A DNA stretch of 64,000 nt from Bradyrhizobium sp. STM 3843 (GTDB taxonomy: Bacteria > Pseudomonadota > Alphaproteobacteria > Rhizobiales > Xanthobacteraceae), in the NCBI RefSeq assembly GCF_000239815.1, contig NZ_CAFK01000242.1:36374-100373 (forward strand), in the 5' to 3' direction. The stretch's first letter is position 1; the number at the start of each line of letters is the position of its first letter. A model generated the notes under the pieces. It worked only from the letters and a program-made list of their open reading frames with translations. It searched no databases and was not told the origin of the DNA. A program made the position numbers and the translations under genes. Shown here in pieces: positions 46,330 through 55,680 of this stretch.

Positions 46330-47310
46330 ATGAAATTTGATGATGTCGGTGTAGTGGTGATTGGCCGCAATGAGGGCCAGCGGCTGGTCGACTGCCTCGA
46401 GTCGGTCAAAGCGGCTGCCGACCATATCGTCTACGTCGATTCTGGATCAACGGATCAAAGCGTCGTCGCCGCGAAGCAGCTTGGCGCCATAGTCGTAGAA
46501 CTCGATCGCAAGCGCCCATTTACGGCGGCGCGGGCCCGCAATGAAGGGTTCGCCGAGCTTAAGTTCCTGCTCCCCCAACTTCGCTTCGTCCAGTTCGTCG
46601 ATGGTGACTGCCTTCTTATGCCCGGTTGGATGGAGAGCGCGGTTGACACCATCCGAGCGCGCGAGGATGTCGCGATCGTCTGTGGCCGTCGCCGGGAGCG
46701 GCATCCCGAGGTTTCGTTCTACAACAGGTTGTGCGACCTCGAGTGGGACACGCCGATCGGCGAGATAGGCGCTTGCGGTGGAGACTCTCTCATCCGCGTG
46801 AAGGCATTTGAAGAGGCAGGTGGTTTCCATCCGGGTGTTATGGCCGGAGAGGAGCCGGAACTTTGTATTCGGCTGCGCGAGCGCGGATGGAAGATCTGGC
46901 GGATCGACGCTGAGATGACGCTGCATGATGCGGCCATGACGAGGTTCGGACAATGGTGGCTCCGCTCCGTTAGGAGCGGCTATGGGTTCGCGGAAGTCTC
47001 GCGCTTGCACCGGCGTTCGCCGTTTCGCATATGGGCTCGATCGGTGCCGAGCGCGCTGTTCTGGAGCACCGTCTTGCCGCTATTGATTCTGCTCGGAAGC
47101 CTTGTTCATCCGATCGTTCTCTGTGCAATCCTGATCTATCCGCTACAGATGTGTCTGATCGCGCTCCGCCGCAAAACGGCTCAGCCGAGCAGATGGGGCT
47201 ATGCATTCCTCATGGTCGCAGGCAAGTTCGCCCAGACCCGCGGAATCGTCCGTTTCTACTGGCGCTTGCTCCGGGGACAGGCCGCGCAGCTAATCGAATA
47301 TAAGACTTAG
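46330..47310 (+). CDS. Glycosyltransferase family 2
   Basis: A 326-residue GT-A glycosyltransferase. It opens VGVVVIGRNEGQRL, then YVDSGSTDQS, the DxD-like FVDGDCLLMPGW and a conserved GACGGDSLIRVKAFEEAGGF / AGEEPELCIRLRERGW acceptor region. One or two hydrophobic segments (about 240-285) near the end anchor it to the membrane. It probably adds one sugar of the repeat unit or a decorating sugar. The MBOAT gene follows on the same strand after 125 nt. Confidence 0.86.
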   Translation: MKFDDVGVVVIGRNEGQRLVDCLESVKAAADHIVYVDSGSTDQSVVAAKQLGAIVVELDRKRPFTAARARNEGFAELKFLLPQLRFVQFVDGDCLLMPGWMESAVDTIRAREDVAIVCGRRRERHPEVSFYNRLCDLEWDTPIGEIGACGGDSLIRVKAFEEAGGFHPGVMAGEEPELCIRLRERGWKIWRIDAEMTLHDAAMTRFGQWWLRSVRSGYGFAEVSRLHRRSPFRIWARSVPSALFWSTVLPLLILLGSLVHPIVLCAILIYPLQMCLIALRRKTAQPSRWGYAFLMVAGKFAQTRGIVRFYWRLLRGQAAQLIEYKT

Positions 47311-47435
47311 TAGTCTCCGGTCGTCGAAAGTCTGGCAGGAGCTCTATTATGATTCTGCCGGTAAGGAGAACGGATGTGAGCACAACGTCGGCTTACAAGA
47401 CTGTGCAGATCTCGGTTTTTTGGATCGGGTAGCGA

Positions 47436-49097
47436 ATGCTTTTTAACTCGCCGGAATTCGTCGTATTCTTTCTCCTCGTCTACTGTCTGTATCTGGGGCT
47501 GTCCTTCCGCCTGCAGAACTACATGCTCCTCGTCGTGAGCTACATTTTCTACGGATGGTGGGACGCTCGTTTTCTTTTTCTGGTTGCCCTCTCGACGACG
47601 ATCGATTTCTGGGTTGGATTGATGATCGAGAACGGACGGCTGCAGCTTCGGCAGTGGTTGATGCCGGCAGCGTTCTTCGTCCTCTCGGCGGTCATCTTTC
47701 TCGGTCTTGATTGGACCGGCCTTCCCGCACTTGGATCCGGCTATCCGGATCTTGGCAGGCTTTTGAACATCCGCATGCTCGCATTGTCACTCGCGGGAAG
47801 CGTCGCTTTCGTGGTGTTGATCTCTGCCGTGTTCTCGACCTTAAGCCGGATGAAGGATGAAGGGCGCAGACGCTTCAGGTGTCTTCTTGTCAGTCTTATT
47901 ACTCAATTGGGGCTTCTGGCTGTCTTCAAGTATTTCAACTTTTTCGTCGATAGCCTGTCAGCTGCATTGGCTGGGGTCGGAATCGAGAGCAGTCCGCTTC
48001 ATCTCAACATAGTGTTGCCGGTCGGCATCTCGTTCTACACGTTCCAGTCTCTGAGCTATACGATCGATATCTATAGACGCCAGTTCAAGCCGACGGATCG
48101 CTTCTCCGACTTCGCGCTTTTCGTTGCCTACTTTCCGCAACTCCAGGCGGGCCCGATCGAACGTGGTAGGCATATCATCCCGCAGCTTGCCCGGCCGCGG
48201 ACCCTCACCATCGAGCAGACCTCCCGAGGGCTCTATCTCATCGTCCTGGGCTTCTTCAAGAAAGTTGCCATTGCAGATGGTGTGTCTCCGGTGGTCGACC
48301 ACATCTTCGGCAGCAGCGGGAGGGTCACGTGGATCGATGTCGTCGCGGCAAGCGCCTTGTTTGCCGTCCAGATCTATTGCGACTTCTCGGGCTACACCGA
48401 TATCGCGCGCGGCATCTCGAAGATGTTGGGCATCAACATGATCGTCAATTTCAACCAGCCCTATTTCGCGACAAATCCGCAGGACTTTTGGCGCCGCTGG
48501 CACATCAGCCTATCGACCTGGTTACGCGACTATCTCTACGTTCCGCTCGGTGGAAACCAGGGCGGTCTCGCCTTTATTTGCCGCAACCTGATGATCACGA
48601 TGATGCTGGGCGGCTTATGGCATGGCGCGTCGTGGAATTTCGTCCTGTGGGGATTTTATCAGGGCGCAGCTCTTTGCGTTTATCGGATATGGAGCGAATA
48701 TCGAGGAAAGCCCGCGCCTGTGGTCGGGAGTGAGCTAGGGCTCTCCGCGGGACACATCGTTCGCCGCCTGCTGGCGAGCGCAGGCTTTCTGATCGTCGTC
48801 TGTTATGGATGGCTGCTATTCCGAGCGCATTCCTTTGCACAGATAGTCAACTTCACGTCGTTGCTGATATCCGACTTCGGGGATCTGGATTACGGAGGTC
48901 GAGCGCCGCGGCTGTCTGCATTGTTCGGTATGGCCCTTCTGCTCGCGATGGAAATCGTGCAGTACTGGAAGGCAGATCCTTGCTTTTATCAGCGGTTTCC
49001 AGTGCCGATCCGAGGCTTCCTGATTGCCGCGATGATCGCCATCACCCTTATGGGCATGAGCAATGAACCAGCTCAATTTATCTATTTCCAGTTCTGA
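47436..49097 (+). CDS. MBOAT-family O-acyltransferase (AlgI-like)
   Basis: A 553-residue multi-pass membrane-bound O-acyltransferase. The N-terminal LFNSPEFVVFFLLVY is the standard AlgI/DltB start, and the core motifs QLQAGPIERG, FCDFSGYTDIARG and the catalytic-His block MLGGLWHGASWNFVLWG are all present. Such proteins move acetyl groups across the inner membrane and work with a periplasmic SGNH transferase. The partner is probably the next gene, which overlaps by 35 nt. The long hydrophilic insertion near residues 110-135 differs slightly from AlgI. Confidence 0.9.
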   Translation: MLFNSPEFVVFFLLVYCLYLGLSFRLQNYMLLVVSYIFYGWWDARFLFLVALSTTIDFWVGLMIENGRLQLRQWLMPAAFFVLSAVIFLGLDWTGLPALGSGYPDLGRLLNIRMLALSLAGSVAFVVLISAVFSTLSRMKDEGRRRFRCLLVSLITQLGLLAVFKYFNFFVDSLSAALAGVGIESSPLHLNIVLPVGISFYTFQSLSYTIDIYRRQFKPTDRFSDFALFVAYFPQLQAGPIERGRHIIPQLARPRTLTIEQTSRGLYLIVLGFFKKVAIADGVSPVVDHIFGSSGRVTWIDVVAASALFAVQIYCDFSGYTDIARGISKMLGINMIVNFNQPYFATNPQDFWRRWHISLSTWLRDYLYVPLGGNQGGLAFICRNLMITMMLGGLWHGASWNFVLWGFYQGAALCVYRIWSEYRGKPAPVVGSELGLSAGHIVRRLLASAGFLIVVCYGWLLFRAHSFAQIVNFTSLLISDFGDLDYGGRAPRLSALFGMALLLAMEIVQYWKADPCFYQRFPVPIRGFLIAAMIAITLMGMSNEPAQFIYFQF

Positions 49098-50202
49098 GAA
49101 GGCAAAGTTCAGAGCGGTCGGAGCGGCAGCCCATACTGCCGTCTGGATCGTGATCGGCCTTGTCCTCATAGACATCGCTATCAATGTCGTGCTGGCCTAC
49201 CCAAGCGACCCTAAGGTCACCAATCCCTCCCAGCTGCGGCTGTACTTCGAATATGGGCGTTCGACGGAAGGGCAGCTTGCCCGCATGACGCGGCCGGACA
49301 GATCGCAGACCGCTCCGATTACGTTGCCAGGGTGGTACGATACGCTTGAGATCACGGAATTTCCGGAGAAATCATCGAACTCGATCGTGACAATCTATGG
49401 CATGTCGCATGCCGTGCGGCTGGGGCATGCTCTAGAACGGACGTCGTTGCGTCTGACGCCGCGGATCGTTGGCGCACCGGGAGCTCCGACCAATTGGTCA
49501 TACGGAGCATTTCTTCGCGACCGTGGCGGCGGCAAGAGCCGTGCAGTCGTTCTCGCGATCATGTCGTACTCGCTTCCGATGATCACGACGCTATCCGCCG
49601 CAACATGGTCGTTCGATCTTCCGATGCCCTATACGATGGATCGGTTCTACGTCAGGAATGGCCAGTTGGAGGTCGTGCATCCGCCGTTCACATCGTTCGA
49701 AGGATACGTGGCCGCATTCAATGATCCGGCAGAATGGTCCAAGGTTCGCAGCGAATTTGCCCAGCATGACACGATGTACAATTCCTTCATCATGCGCGCG
49801 AACATGTTCGATCATTCGTCTCTGTTCCGTCTGATTCGTCGTGCCTACGCGCAGCGTTATATGAGGGCCATCCGCAAAGGTATTCTCGATGGGTCAGGTT
49901 TCCGAGCCGAGAGTGAGCAGATCCAGGTAGCGCGAGCTATCATCCGCGACTTCGCGAAAGAGGCGCGCCGGGACGGTATCATTCCGGTCGTCTTCGTCGT
50001 CAACAATTTCGGGTATTCCGACAATCTGTACCGGGCGCTCGAGCCGGTTCTCAAAGAAGATAATATTCCCTATGTGAGTTCGCACACCGTCGCTTCTCCG
50101 GACGATCCGCGCGGCTATCTGCCGGACAGCCATTTCACGGACGAAGTCGACGATAGGCTCGCCAAAGAGCTCGAAAGGGTCATTCTCGAAGCCGCCCGGT
50201 AG
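49063..50202 (+). CDS. SGNH-like partner of MBOAT acetyltransferase (AlgX/AlgJ-like)
   Basis: A 379-residue protein with one N-terminal membrane segment (about residues 20-48) and a periplasmic domain. The nucleophile block reads TIYGMSHAVRLG in place of GDS, and the C-terminal block is LPDSHFTDEVDDRL, giving the Asp-His pair. The layout resembles AlgX/AlgJ/PatB-type O-acetyltransferases that take acetyl groups from an MBOAT protein. The gene overlaps the MBOAT gene by 35 nt, strongly suggesting a working pair. Substrate assignment to the EPS is from context. Confidence 0.75.
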   Translation: MNQLNLSISSSEKAKFRAVGAAAHTAVWIVIGLVLIDIAINVVLAYPSDPKVTNPSQLRLYFEYGRSTEGQLARMTRPDRSQTAPITLPGWYDTLEITEFPEKSSNSIVTIYGMSHAVRLGHALERTSLRLTPRIVGAPGAPTNWSYGAFLRDRGGGKSRAVVLAIMSYSLPMITTLSAATWSFDLPMPYTMDRFYVRNGQLEVVHPPFTSFEGYVAAFNDPAEWSKVRSEFAQHDTMYNSFIMRANMFDHSSLFRLIRRAYAQRYMRAIRKGILDGSGFRAESEQIQVARAIIRDFAKEARRDGIIPVVFVVNNFGYSDNLYRALEPVLKEDNIPYVSSHTVASPDDPRGYLPDSHFTDEVDDRLAKELERVILEAAR

Positions 50203-50305
50203 CAACGCCGCGGAACGGCGCATTCGCGCTGGGAACAGGTCCCTGTAGCTGCTCGGACAGAATGGATGTTACCGGGACGAGTTGGTTTCGCTGCGCAATC
50301 GGCAA

Positions 50306-51178
50306 CTAGTCTCGTGCGAGAGTCCAGTAGCGCTCGAGATGTTTGCGATAGAGTGCTGGATCGACGCCATCCTTGGAATGGATCATCACAGCAACCGTAC
50401 TCGGATCGAAATCAGAGAAAAACGCCGCCAAAGCTGACTCGCTCCGCAGATCCATGCCCCAGGAGGCTTTGACCAGCGGCACCGACGACGGCGCATGGTT
50501 GACTGCTGAATATCCCAAGACTTCCTTCACAAAAATCCCATAAAGCATGTATTCGGAGAACTGCAGTGTCCGAGCGATGGCCACCTTCCAGCTGATGCCG
50601 GTGTGGGCTTCGATCCTCTGCTGCATTGCCCTGACGGTGTTTCGATTCCAGCAGATCATGTTGCCGACATGGTTTTGTGAGCCGATACCCTGATTCTCGT
50701 TGAGCCCGAACAGGCGACGCGCCGTTGCAGTCCACTCGGGTCTTCCAGGCATGCCCACGTCGAGCAGACCAACCTTTCCATCGACGAGAAGATCCTGATA
50801 GCCGAAGTGTCGGAAGAACGCTGTGTCCGAATCGCAAAACACAAGTGTCTCTTCGGGCACCGCTTCGATCGATGCAATCTTGAGAATCTGTTGGATGATC
50901 CAACCCCGCACCGGTGGTGCCTTGAGGCTCAGCCAGTAGCCCTTGCGGCCGGGCATCCTCCAGATCCATCGGCCCAACAGTGCCTCCGACTCTATGATGC
51001 GTCGTCTCGGTCCCGACAGATGCTTGAACGCGGCATAGTCACGCCGGTCGACGATGAGATAGTGGTGCACGTCCGGCGAAGTCCTGTCGAGTGACTCGAC
51101 CAGAAGTTCGCAGCGCTCGAGGTCCGGGAGGTACGTCGGCGTAACAATAGCGAAGGAATTCTGTGGATCGCGGGACAA
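50306..51178 (-). CDS. DUF6492-like putative glycosyltransferase
   Basis: A 290-residue protein beginning at TTG with an AGGA Shine-Dalgarno element nearby. The opening FAIVTPTYLPDLERCELLVE and the LVFCDSDTAFFRHF segment (an acidic DSD like a DxD) suggest a GT-A-type nucleotide-sugar enzyme; this matches the DUF6492 family found in polysaccharide loci. No membrane segment is visible. It ends 104 nt from the convergent SGNH gene. Function is inferred from the fold motif and context only. Confidence 0.7.
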   Translation of the reverse strand: MSRDPQNSFAIVTPTYLPDLERCELLVESLDRTSPDVHHYLIVDRRDYAAFKHLSGPRRRIIESEALLGRWIWRMPGRKGYWLSLKAPPVRGWIIQQILKIASIEAVPEETLVFCDSDTAFFRHFGYQDLLVDGKVGLLDVGMPGRPEWTATARRLFGLNENQGIGSQNHVGNMICWNRNTVRAMQQRIEAHTGISWKVAIARTLQFSEYMLYGIFVKEVLGYSAVNHAPSSVPLVKASWGMDLRSESALAAFFSDFDPSTVAVMIHSKDGVDPALYRKHLERYWTLARD

Positions 51179-51495
51179 GAGGTTTATCCTATCTTGCTGT
51201 TTGCGTGACCCGAGCTGCCGAGATGCACGGGTCCAGAATGTATGCGGATGTTTGCTCTAGCTGGCTTGCTCGACTCGCCCGGCTGCGCCGTGCAGCCGTC
51301 TCAACGTGAGGCGCACTGTCCCCACATGACCGCACCGATACTCTGTATCCTCCTTGGCCCTTCAAGCGTCCTGACCCCCGAAGTATTGCTTGGCGCGTAG
51401 TAACAGTTACTTGTCACCAGGCTGACAGCCAATAACAAGATGCCGCAACCTGCGGAATCGTGTGATGGCGTAACCGTCGGCCTGCGGCACATCAG
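51179..51495. other. Intergenic region without a gene
   Basis: About 317 bases between two leftward genes: the flippase ends at its right side and the DUF6492-like gene starts at its left. It should hold the promoter of the latter. No supported gene, repeat or hairpin was seen. Confidence 0.4.
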
Positions 51496-52866
51496 CTATT
51501 TCAAAAATGTCAAATGGCTCCAGTCGATCGGCAGGGTATCGAACGACGTCCCAAATCCGGACATCCAGCGTAAATATTCCAGAAGCGCGGTGGTGGCGAA
51601 TACGAGGATCGTGAATAGCAGGTCCTGCATGCCGAATGAAAATCGCTCTCGTCGCTGGCCAATCAGGATTGGAACGTACCTGGCGAGATCAGACAGGCTT
51701 ATCGCTAGCACTCCTCCAAGAACGCCGAAATATCCTACCATAAGAGGAAGGCTGATAACGAGGATCGCGAGTTTTGTGCCGTTGGAGGCCGCTCCGTAAG
51801 ACGGTTTGCCCAGACCGAGAACGATCGCTTCGTTCACATAGGCGAGGATCGAAAACCATGATCCCAGAACGAGCAGCGGCAGTATCCAGGTGGCGGACTG
51901 GTAGCGTTGATCGTAAAGAAGACGGATGGCAAAATCGGCTGAGGCAACGAACAGCGCAAACCCAAGCGCCGCCACAAGGAGGAACTTCGCCCGAAGCGGA
52001 GCGAGCTCCCCGTAGAGCTTGGACCGGGCCGTCTGAGCGTGGGACGCAACGAACGGGAATAGAACGATGTTTCCGAGCCGCATGGTGAGATTGCCGGACA
52101 GATCGGAGATTGACCGTGCGATTCCGTAGATTCCAAGTAGCTCCAACGGAATGACTTTTCCGAGATACAGTCGGTCGACATACATCGAGAGAAAAAAGAC
52201 GATCGAAGATACGAAGATCCATTTTCCAAAGCTGAGGATTTCCTTGGAGTATCTCTTGGAGATGTAGAACCGATGTCTGATCTCCGGAAGTAGCAGATAG
52301 CTGCCGATCAACGAGACCACGGAACTGAATATAGTCCCGTAAACCATCGCCCATATCGTCGGGGTAAGATAGGCGAAGAGCAGTATCGCCGCAGAACCGA
52401 TGAACCCCAGAATCAATTCATATACATTCAGTCGGACCACCTGCATGCGCTTCTGCAGCAGGAATTTGCTCAGGGAACTCAGTCCGGAAAGGACAAGACT
52501 AAATGAAGTTATCGGTATGATGACGGCGAGAACCGGAATCTGATAGAACCGGGCGATCGGTAATGCAGCCGCTATGAACACGAACCAGAGAGCGATACTG
52601 CGCAGTAGCTGTAAGCTCCATGCAGTATTGTAGAATTCCGATTCATCTGCGTGTTCGTTGTAGACGATATTCTGGTTGATGCCGACATCGGAGATCAGTT
52701 CGATGCCCATTCTGAATGTATAGACAATCAGCATAGTCCCGAAAATGTCAGGCGCGAGCAGCCGAGCGAGGACGATGTTGGTTGCTGTTCGCAGCCCTGT
52801 GCTCAGGCCATAGATGCCGATCGTCCAGACGGTTCCACTGAAGAGAGTGCGCGTTGAGATGGTCAT
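51496..52866 (-). CDS. Wzx-like oligosaccharide flippase
   Basis: A 456-residue membrane protein (from ATG 52866; a TTG at 52878 would add four residues). It has about twelve to fourteen hydrophobic segments spread over its whole length with short basic loops, the profile of MOP-superfamily polysaccharide flippases, and the opening FSGTVWTIGIYGLSTGLRTA is typical of lipopolysaccharide/O-unit translocases. It should move the undecaprenyl-linked EPS repeat unit to the periplasm for the Wzy polymerase encoded at 54129-55517. It is transcribed leftward like its neighbours. Confidence 0.85.
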   Translation of the reverse strand: MTISTRTLFSGTVWTIGIYGLSTGLRTATNIVLARLLAPDIFGTMLIVYTFRMGIELISDVGINQNIVYNEHADESEFYNTAWSLQLLRSIALWFVFIAAALPIARFYQIPVLAVIIPITSFSLVLSGLSSLSKFLLQKRMQVVRLNVYELILGFIGSAAILLFAYLTPTIWAMVYGTIFSSVVSLIGSYLLLPEIRHRFYISKRYSKEILSFGKWIFVSSIVFFLSMYVDRLYLGKVIPLELLGIYGIARSISDLSGNLTMRLGNIVLFPFVASHAQTARSKLYGELAPLRAKFLLVAALGFALFVASADFAIRLLYDQRYQSATWILPLLVLGSWFSILAYVNEAIVLGLGKPSYGAASNGTKLAILVISLPLMVGYFGVLGGVLAISLSDLARYVPILIGQRRERFSFGMQDLLFTILVFATTALLEYLRWMSGFGTSFDTLPIDWSHLTFLK

Positions 52867-53125
52867 TCGTGAGTTCAAGGCTTGCTCATGGCGAAGCTGT
52901 CCTTGGGTCTAGGCGACAGCGGGACCTTTGCGCCGAACTGGCCAGTTCTCGGCGGCTATTTCCCGGCCAGGCCATGCAGGCTAGGTAAGCCGAAGAAGAT
53001 CACTCCCACTGTCTCATACAGAAAGAGCACAACGACGCATGCCAAGAAGAGTCTCATTCGAGCTTCACAAGATGCTGAGCGTCGTTGCGTCCGTTATTGT
53101 CGGTGAATGCGCCGGTCCAACGCAA

Positions 53126-54085
53126 TCACGCGGATAAATTGGTTCTGAAGTAGGCTGTGGTCGGCTTGAGACCCTCCTCCAGCGGAATCTTTGGATTCCA
53201 GCCTAGTTGCTTCTGAGCCAGCGTAATGTCGGGCTTTCGTTGCTTTGGGTCGTCCTGCGGCAGCGGTCGGTTAACGAGGGGCGATGAAGACGACGTTTCT
53301 GCGATGATCAGTTGGGCCAATTCCTTCATCGTGAATTCCGTCGGATTACCGAGATTGACCGGGCCGGTGAAACCGTCGGGGCTTTCCATCAGGCTGATAA
53401 GGCCTCCGATCAAATCATCCACGTAACAGAACGATCGGGTCTGGCTACCATCGCCATATAGCGTAATGCCCTCACCCTTGAGTGCCTGGATGATGAAGTT
53501 GGACACGACTCGGCCATCGGCCGGATGCATGCGTGGACCATAGGTATTGAAGATTCGCGCGACCTTGATCTCAAGTCCGTGTTGCCGATGGTAGTCGAAG
53601 AACAATGTCTCGGCGCAACGCTTGCCCTCGTCATAGCAGGATCGAGGACCAATAGGGTTGACATTCCCCCAGTAGGATTCCTGCTGTGGATGGATTGAGG
53701 GATCACCGTAAACTTCGCTCGTGGAAGCCTGCAGAATGCGGCATCCAAGCCGCTTTGCAAGACCGAGCATATTGATGGCGCCGTGCACCGATGTCTTGGT
53801 CGTTTGCACCGGATCGTGCTGGTAGTGGATCGGCGAAGCTGGGCACGCCAGATTGTAGATCTCGTCGACTTCGACATAGAGCGGGAAGGTCACGTCATGA
53901 CGCAGAAATTCGAAGCGTGGGTTGCCGTGGTGATGCTCCAGGTTGCGCTTGGTGCCGGTGAACAAGTTATCTACACATAGAACATCATGCCCCTGCTCCA
54001 GGAGGCGGTCGATCAGATGGGATCCCAGGAAACCGGCCCCTCCCGTGACGAGAACACGTTTGCGGCTGTCGTAGAGGCGCGGCAT
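53126..54085 (-). CDS. UDP-glucuronate decarboxylase (UDP-xylose synthase)
   Basis: A 319-residue extended SDR enzyme: GGAGFLGSHL (NAD binding, residues 16-25), VDNLFTGTKRNLEHH, YNLACPASPIHYQ, STSEVYGDP, the active site SCYDEGKR (YxxxK) and GDGSQTRSFCYVDDL. These motifs are diagnostic of UXS, which converts UDP-glucuronate to UDP-xylose. The EPS therefore probably contains xylose, and the GT61-like enzyme at 42238-43518 is a candidate user. An AGGAG site lies 8 nt before the ATG. The 247 nt between this gene and the flippase start hold no supported gene. Confidence 0.92.
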   Translation of the reverse strand: MPRLYDSRKRVLVTGGAGFLGSHLIDRLLEQGHDVLCVDNLFTGTKRNLEHHHGNPRFEFLRHDVTFPLYVEVDEIYNLACPASPIHYQHDPVQTTKTSVHGAINMLGLAKRLGCRILQASTSEVYGDPSIHPQQESYWGNVNPIGPRSCYDEGKRCAETLFFDYHRQHGLEIKVARIFNTYGPRMHPADGRVVSNFIIQALKGEGITLYGDGSQTRSFCYVDDLIGGLISLMESPDGFTGPVNLGNPTEFTMKELAQLIIAETSSSSPLVNRPLPQDDPKQRKPDITLAQKQLGWNPKIPLEEGLKPTTAYFRTNLSA

Positions 54086-54128
54086 TATCTATCTCCTAGT
54101 TAAAGCGTGAAAATACGGATGAGGGCCG

Positions 54129-55517
54129 TCAGGGCTCATTGACGAGTTGGTTATCATAGAGACTGCGCGTTGGTTCGGTCCGATCCGACCCACGAGACCC
54201 TTCCGAAAGATAATGGATCGTCGACGCTGATCGGGACCAGTAACCGAGTTCCGTTGCGAGCCCGGCTATTAAGCCAACATCTATCGCGAACATATACTGG
54301 GTCTCTTCGAGCACGAAGATCCATTCGAAGAAATTGTGAACGTATATAGTTAACAGTGCGACCCCGAGGCCGATCAGCAGGTCACCGCGTCGATCGCCGG
54401 GATGAGCTGAACCGCATAGCATGGCTACGAGAAAAGGACGTAGCAGTAGTATCAGGAATGCAATCAGCCCCGCATATCCGGTCTCCGCGGCGACGAGAAA
54501 ATAGACATTATGGACATGAGCCCCTTCGCTCGTTGTTGACCAGGCCACTCCCGCGCGCTGGTTATAACCACCCAGGTTGGCAGCGATCACGTAATGATTG
54601 GCTCCCTGACCCAGAGGATTGTCCGATAGCATCAGTTGTGCGGACTTTTCGAAAGCGGCGCGTTCGTCATAATCAATTGCGATCGACTCGGCCTGATTTT
54701 CAAACCGCTTGTCCAAGGAAAGCAGGGCGACTGGGACAATCACGATGAGGGCGGCCAGCCCACTGAAGAGAAACTTGCGCTTCCGCGGCGTCCAGCCACG
54801 CAGACTGGACAGAAGGAACGTAAGTGCATAGCCGACCAGAGAAAGCGCAAGCGTTGCCCGGGATCCGGTTAGTACGCTGAGAGCCAGGCCGGCTGGTACG
54901 GCACCTGTTAACAGACGGCTCAATGGTCCGGAGAGCAGCAGCGCAAAGACCGGAATATCCACGAAGTGGACGATCATGCCGAGCAGGTTTTGCTGGTACA
55001 TGGTGCCCGGCGCTTGCACTATACCCAGCGCCAGCCGCTGCCACGTCGCAATAATCGCCTCAAAGATCAGGCCTGCAGCCATGCCCTTCAGGATAGCAAT
55101 GGGCACACGTTGGTCAGCACAGCCCTCGGCGACCACGACGCATACAAAAAATATCCGGCATAGTTGCCAAGAATAGAAGAGCGCGGCGGTGGGCTCGGCG
55201 GATGAGACGCATGAAAGCACGGTGACAAGAATGTAAAAACCAAAGGCGAGGCGGAACGGAAAGGGGTGCCCACTTCTGGGCGTACTCAGGTAGAGCGCTA
55301 TGGCAAGCGCGTCCACAACAGAAAACTCGGCTCCCTTCACATGGCCTGGCCAACTGAGCCACGAAATGAAAGCCATATTGAGATGGAGAAAGCTCAGTGC
55401 GAAGGGCAGGAATCCAAGAACGCTCCAGAAAACAGGAGATTTCTCCGGATTCTGGCGCAGCCAATTCGCGAGCGGCGCTATTGCTGCCAAGAGAATGGCC
55501 AGACCGATCCACTTCAT
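54129..55517 (-). CDS. O-antigen polymerase/ligase-like membrane protein (Wzy)
   Basis: A 462-residue inner-membrane protein with about ten to twelve membrane spans and a large periplasmic loop (about residues 270-335: ENQAESIAIDYDERAAFEKS...DNPLGQGANHYVIAANLGGYN), the signature arrangement of the O-antigen ligase/polymerase family (Wzy_C/WaaL). The conserved motif NPLGQGANHY and HNVYFLVAAETG after it match this family. It should polymerise the flipped repeat unit, or ligate it. It lies 43 nt upstream of the UXS gene on the same strand. Confidence 0.87.
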   Translation of the reverse strand: MKWIGLAILLAAIAPLANWLRQNPEKSPVFWSVLGFLPFALSFLHLNMAFISWLSWPGHVKGAEFSVVDALAIALYLSTPRSGHPFPFRLAFGFYILVTVLSCVSSAEPTAALFYSWQLCRIFFVCVVVAEGCADQRVPIAILKGMAAGLIFEAIIATWQRLALGIVQAPGTMYQQNLLGMIVHFVDIPVFALLLSGPLSRLLTGAVPAGLALSVLTGSRATLALSLVGYALTFLLSSLRGWTPRKRKFLFSGLAALIVIVPVALLSLDKRFENQAESIAIDYDERAAFEKSAQLMLSDNPLGQGANHYVIAANLGGYNQRAGVAWSTTSEGAHVHNVYFLVAAETGYAGLIAFLILLLRPFLVAMLCGSAHPGDRRGDLLIGLGVALLTIYVHNFFEWIFVLEETQYMFAIDVGLIAGLATELGYWSRSASTIHYLSEGSRGSDRTEPTRSLYDNQLVNEP

Positions 55518-55680
55518 CGATCACGCCCTCACATCGGGGCCGAGAATAATCCTGTCGGCCGGCACGGGTTGAAAAACTGGCGCGGCGTCGCCTTTCACGC
55601 CGCTACACCGAATGGTCCAAGGAGCCGCAAATGCGGATGAACGCCGCAGCGACTTGCGACGGTCCAGCGAAAAGGGCGGA

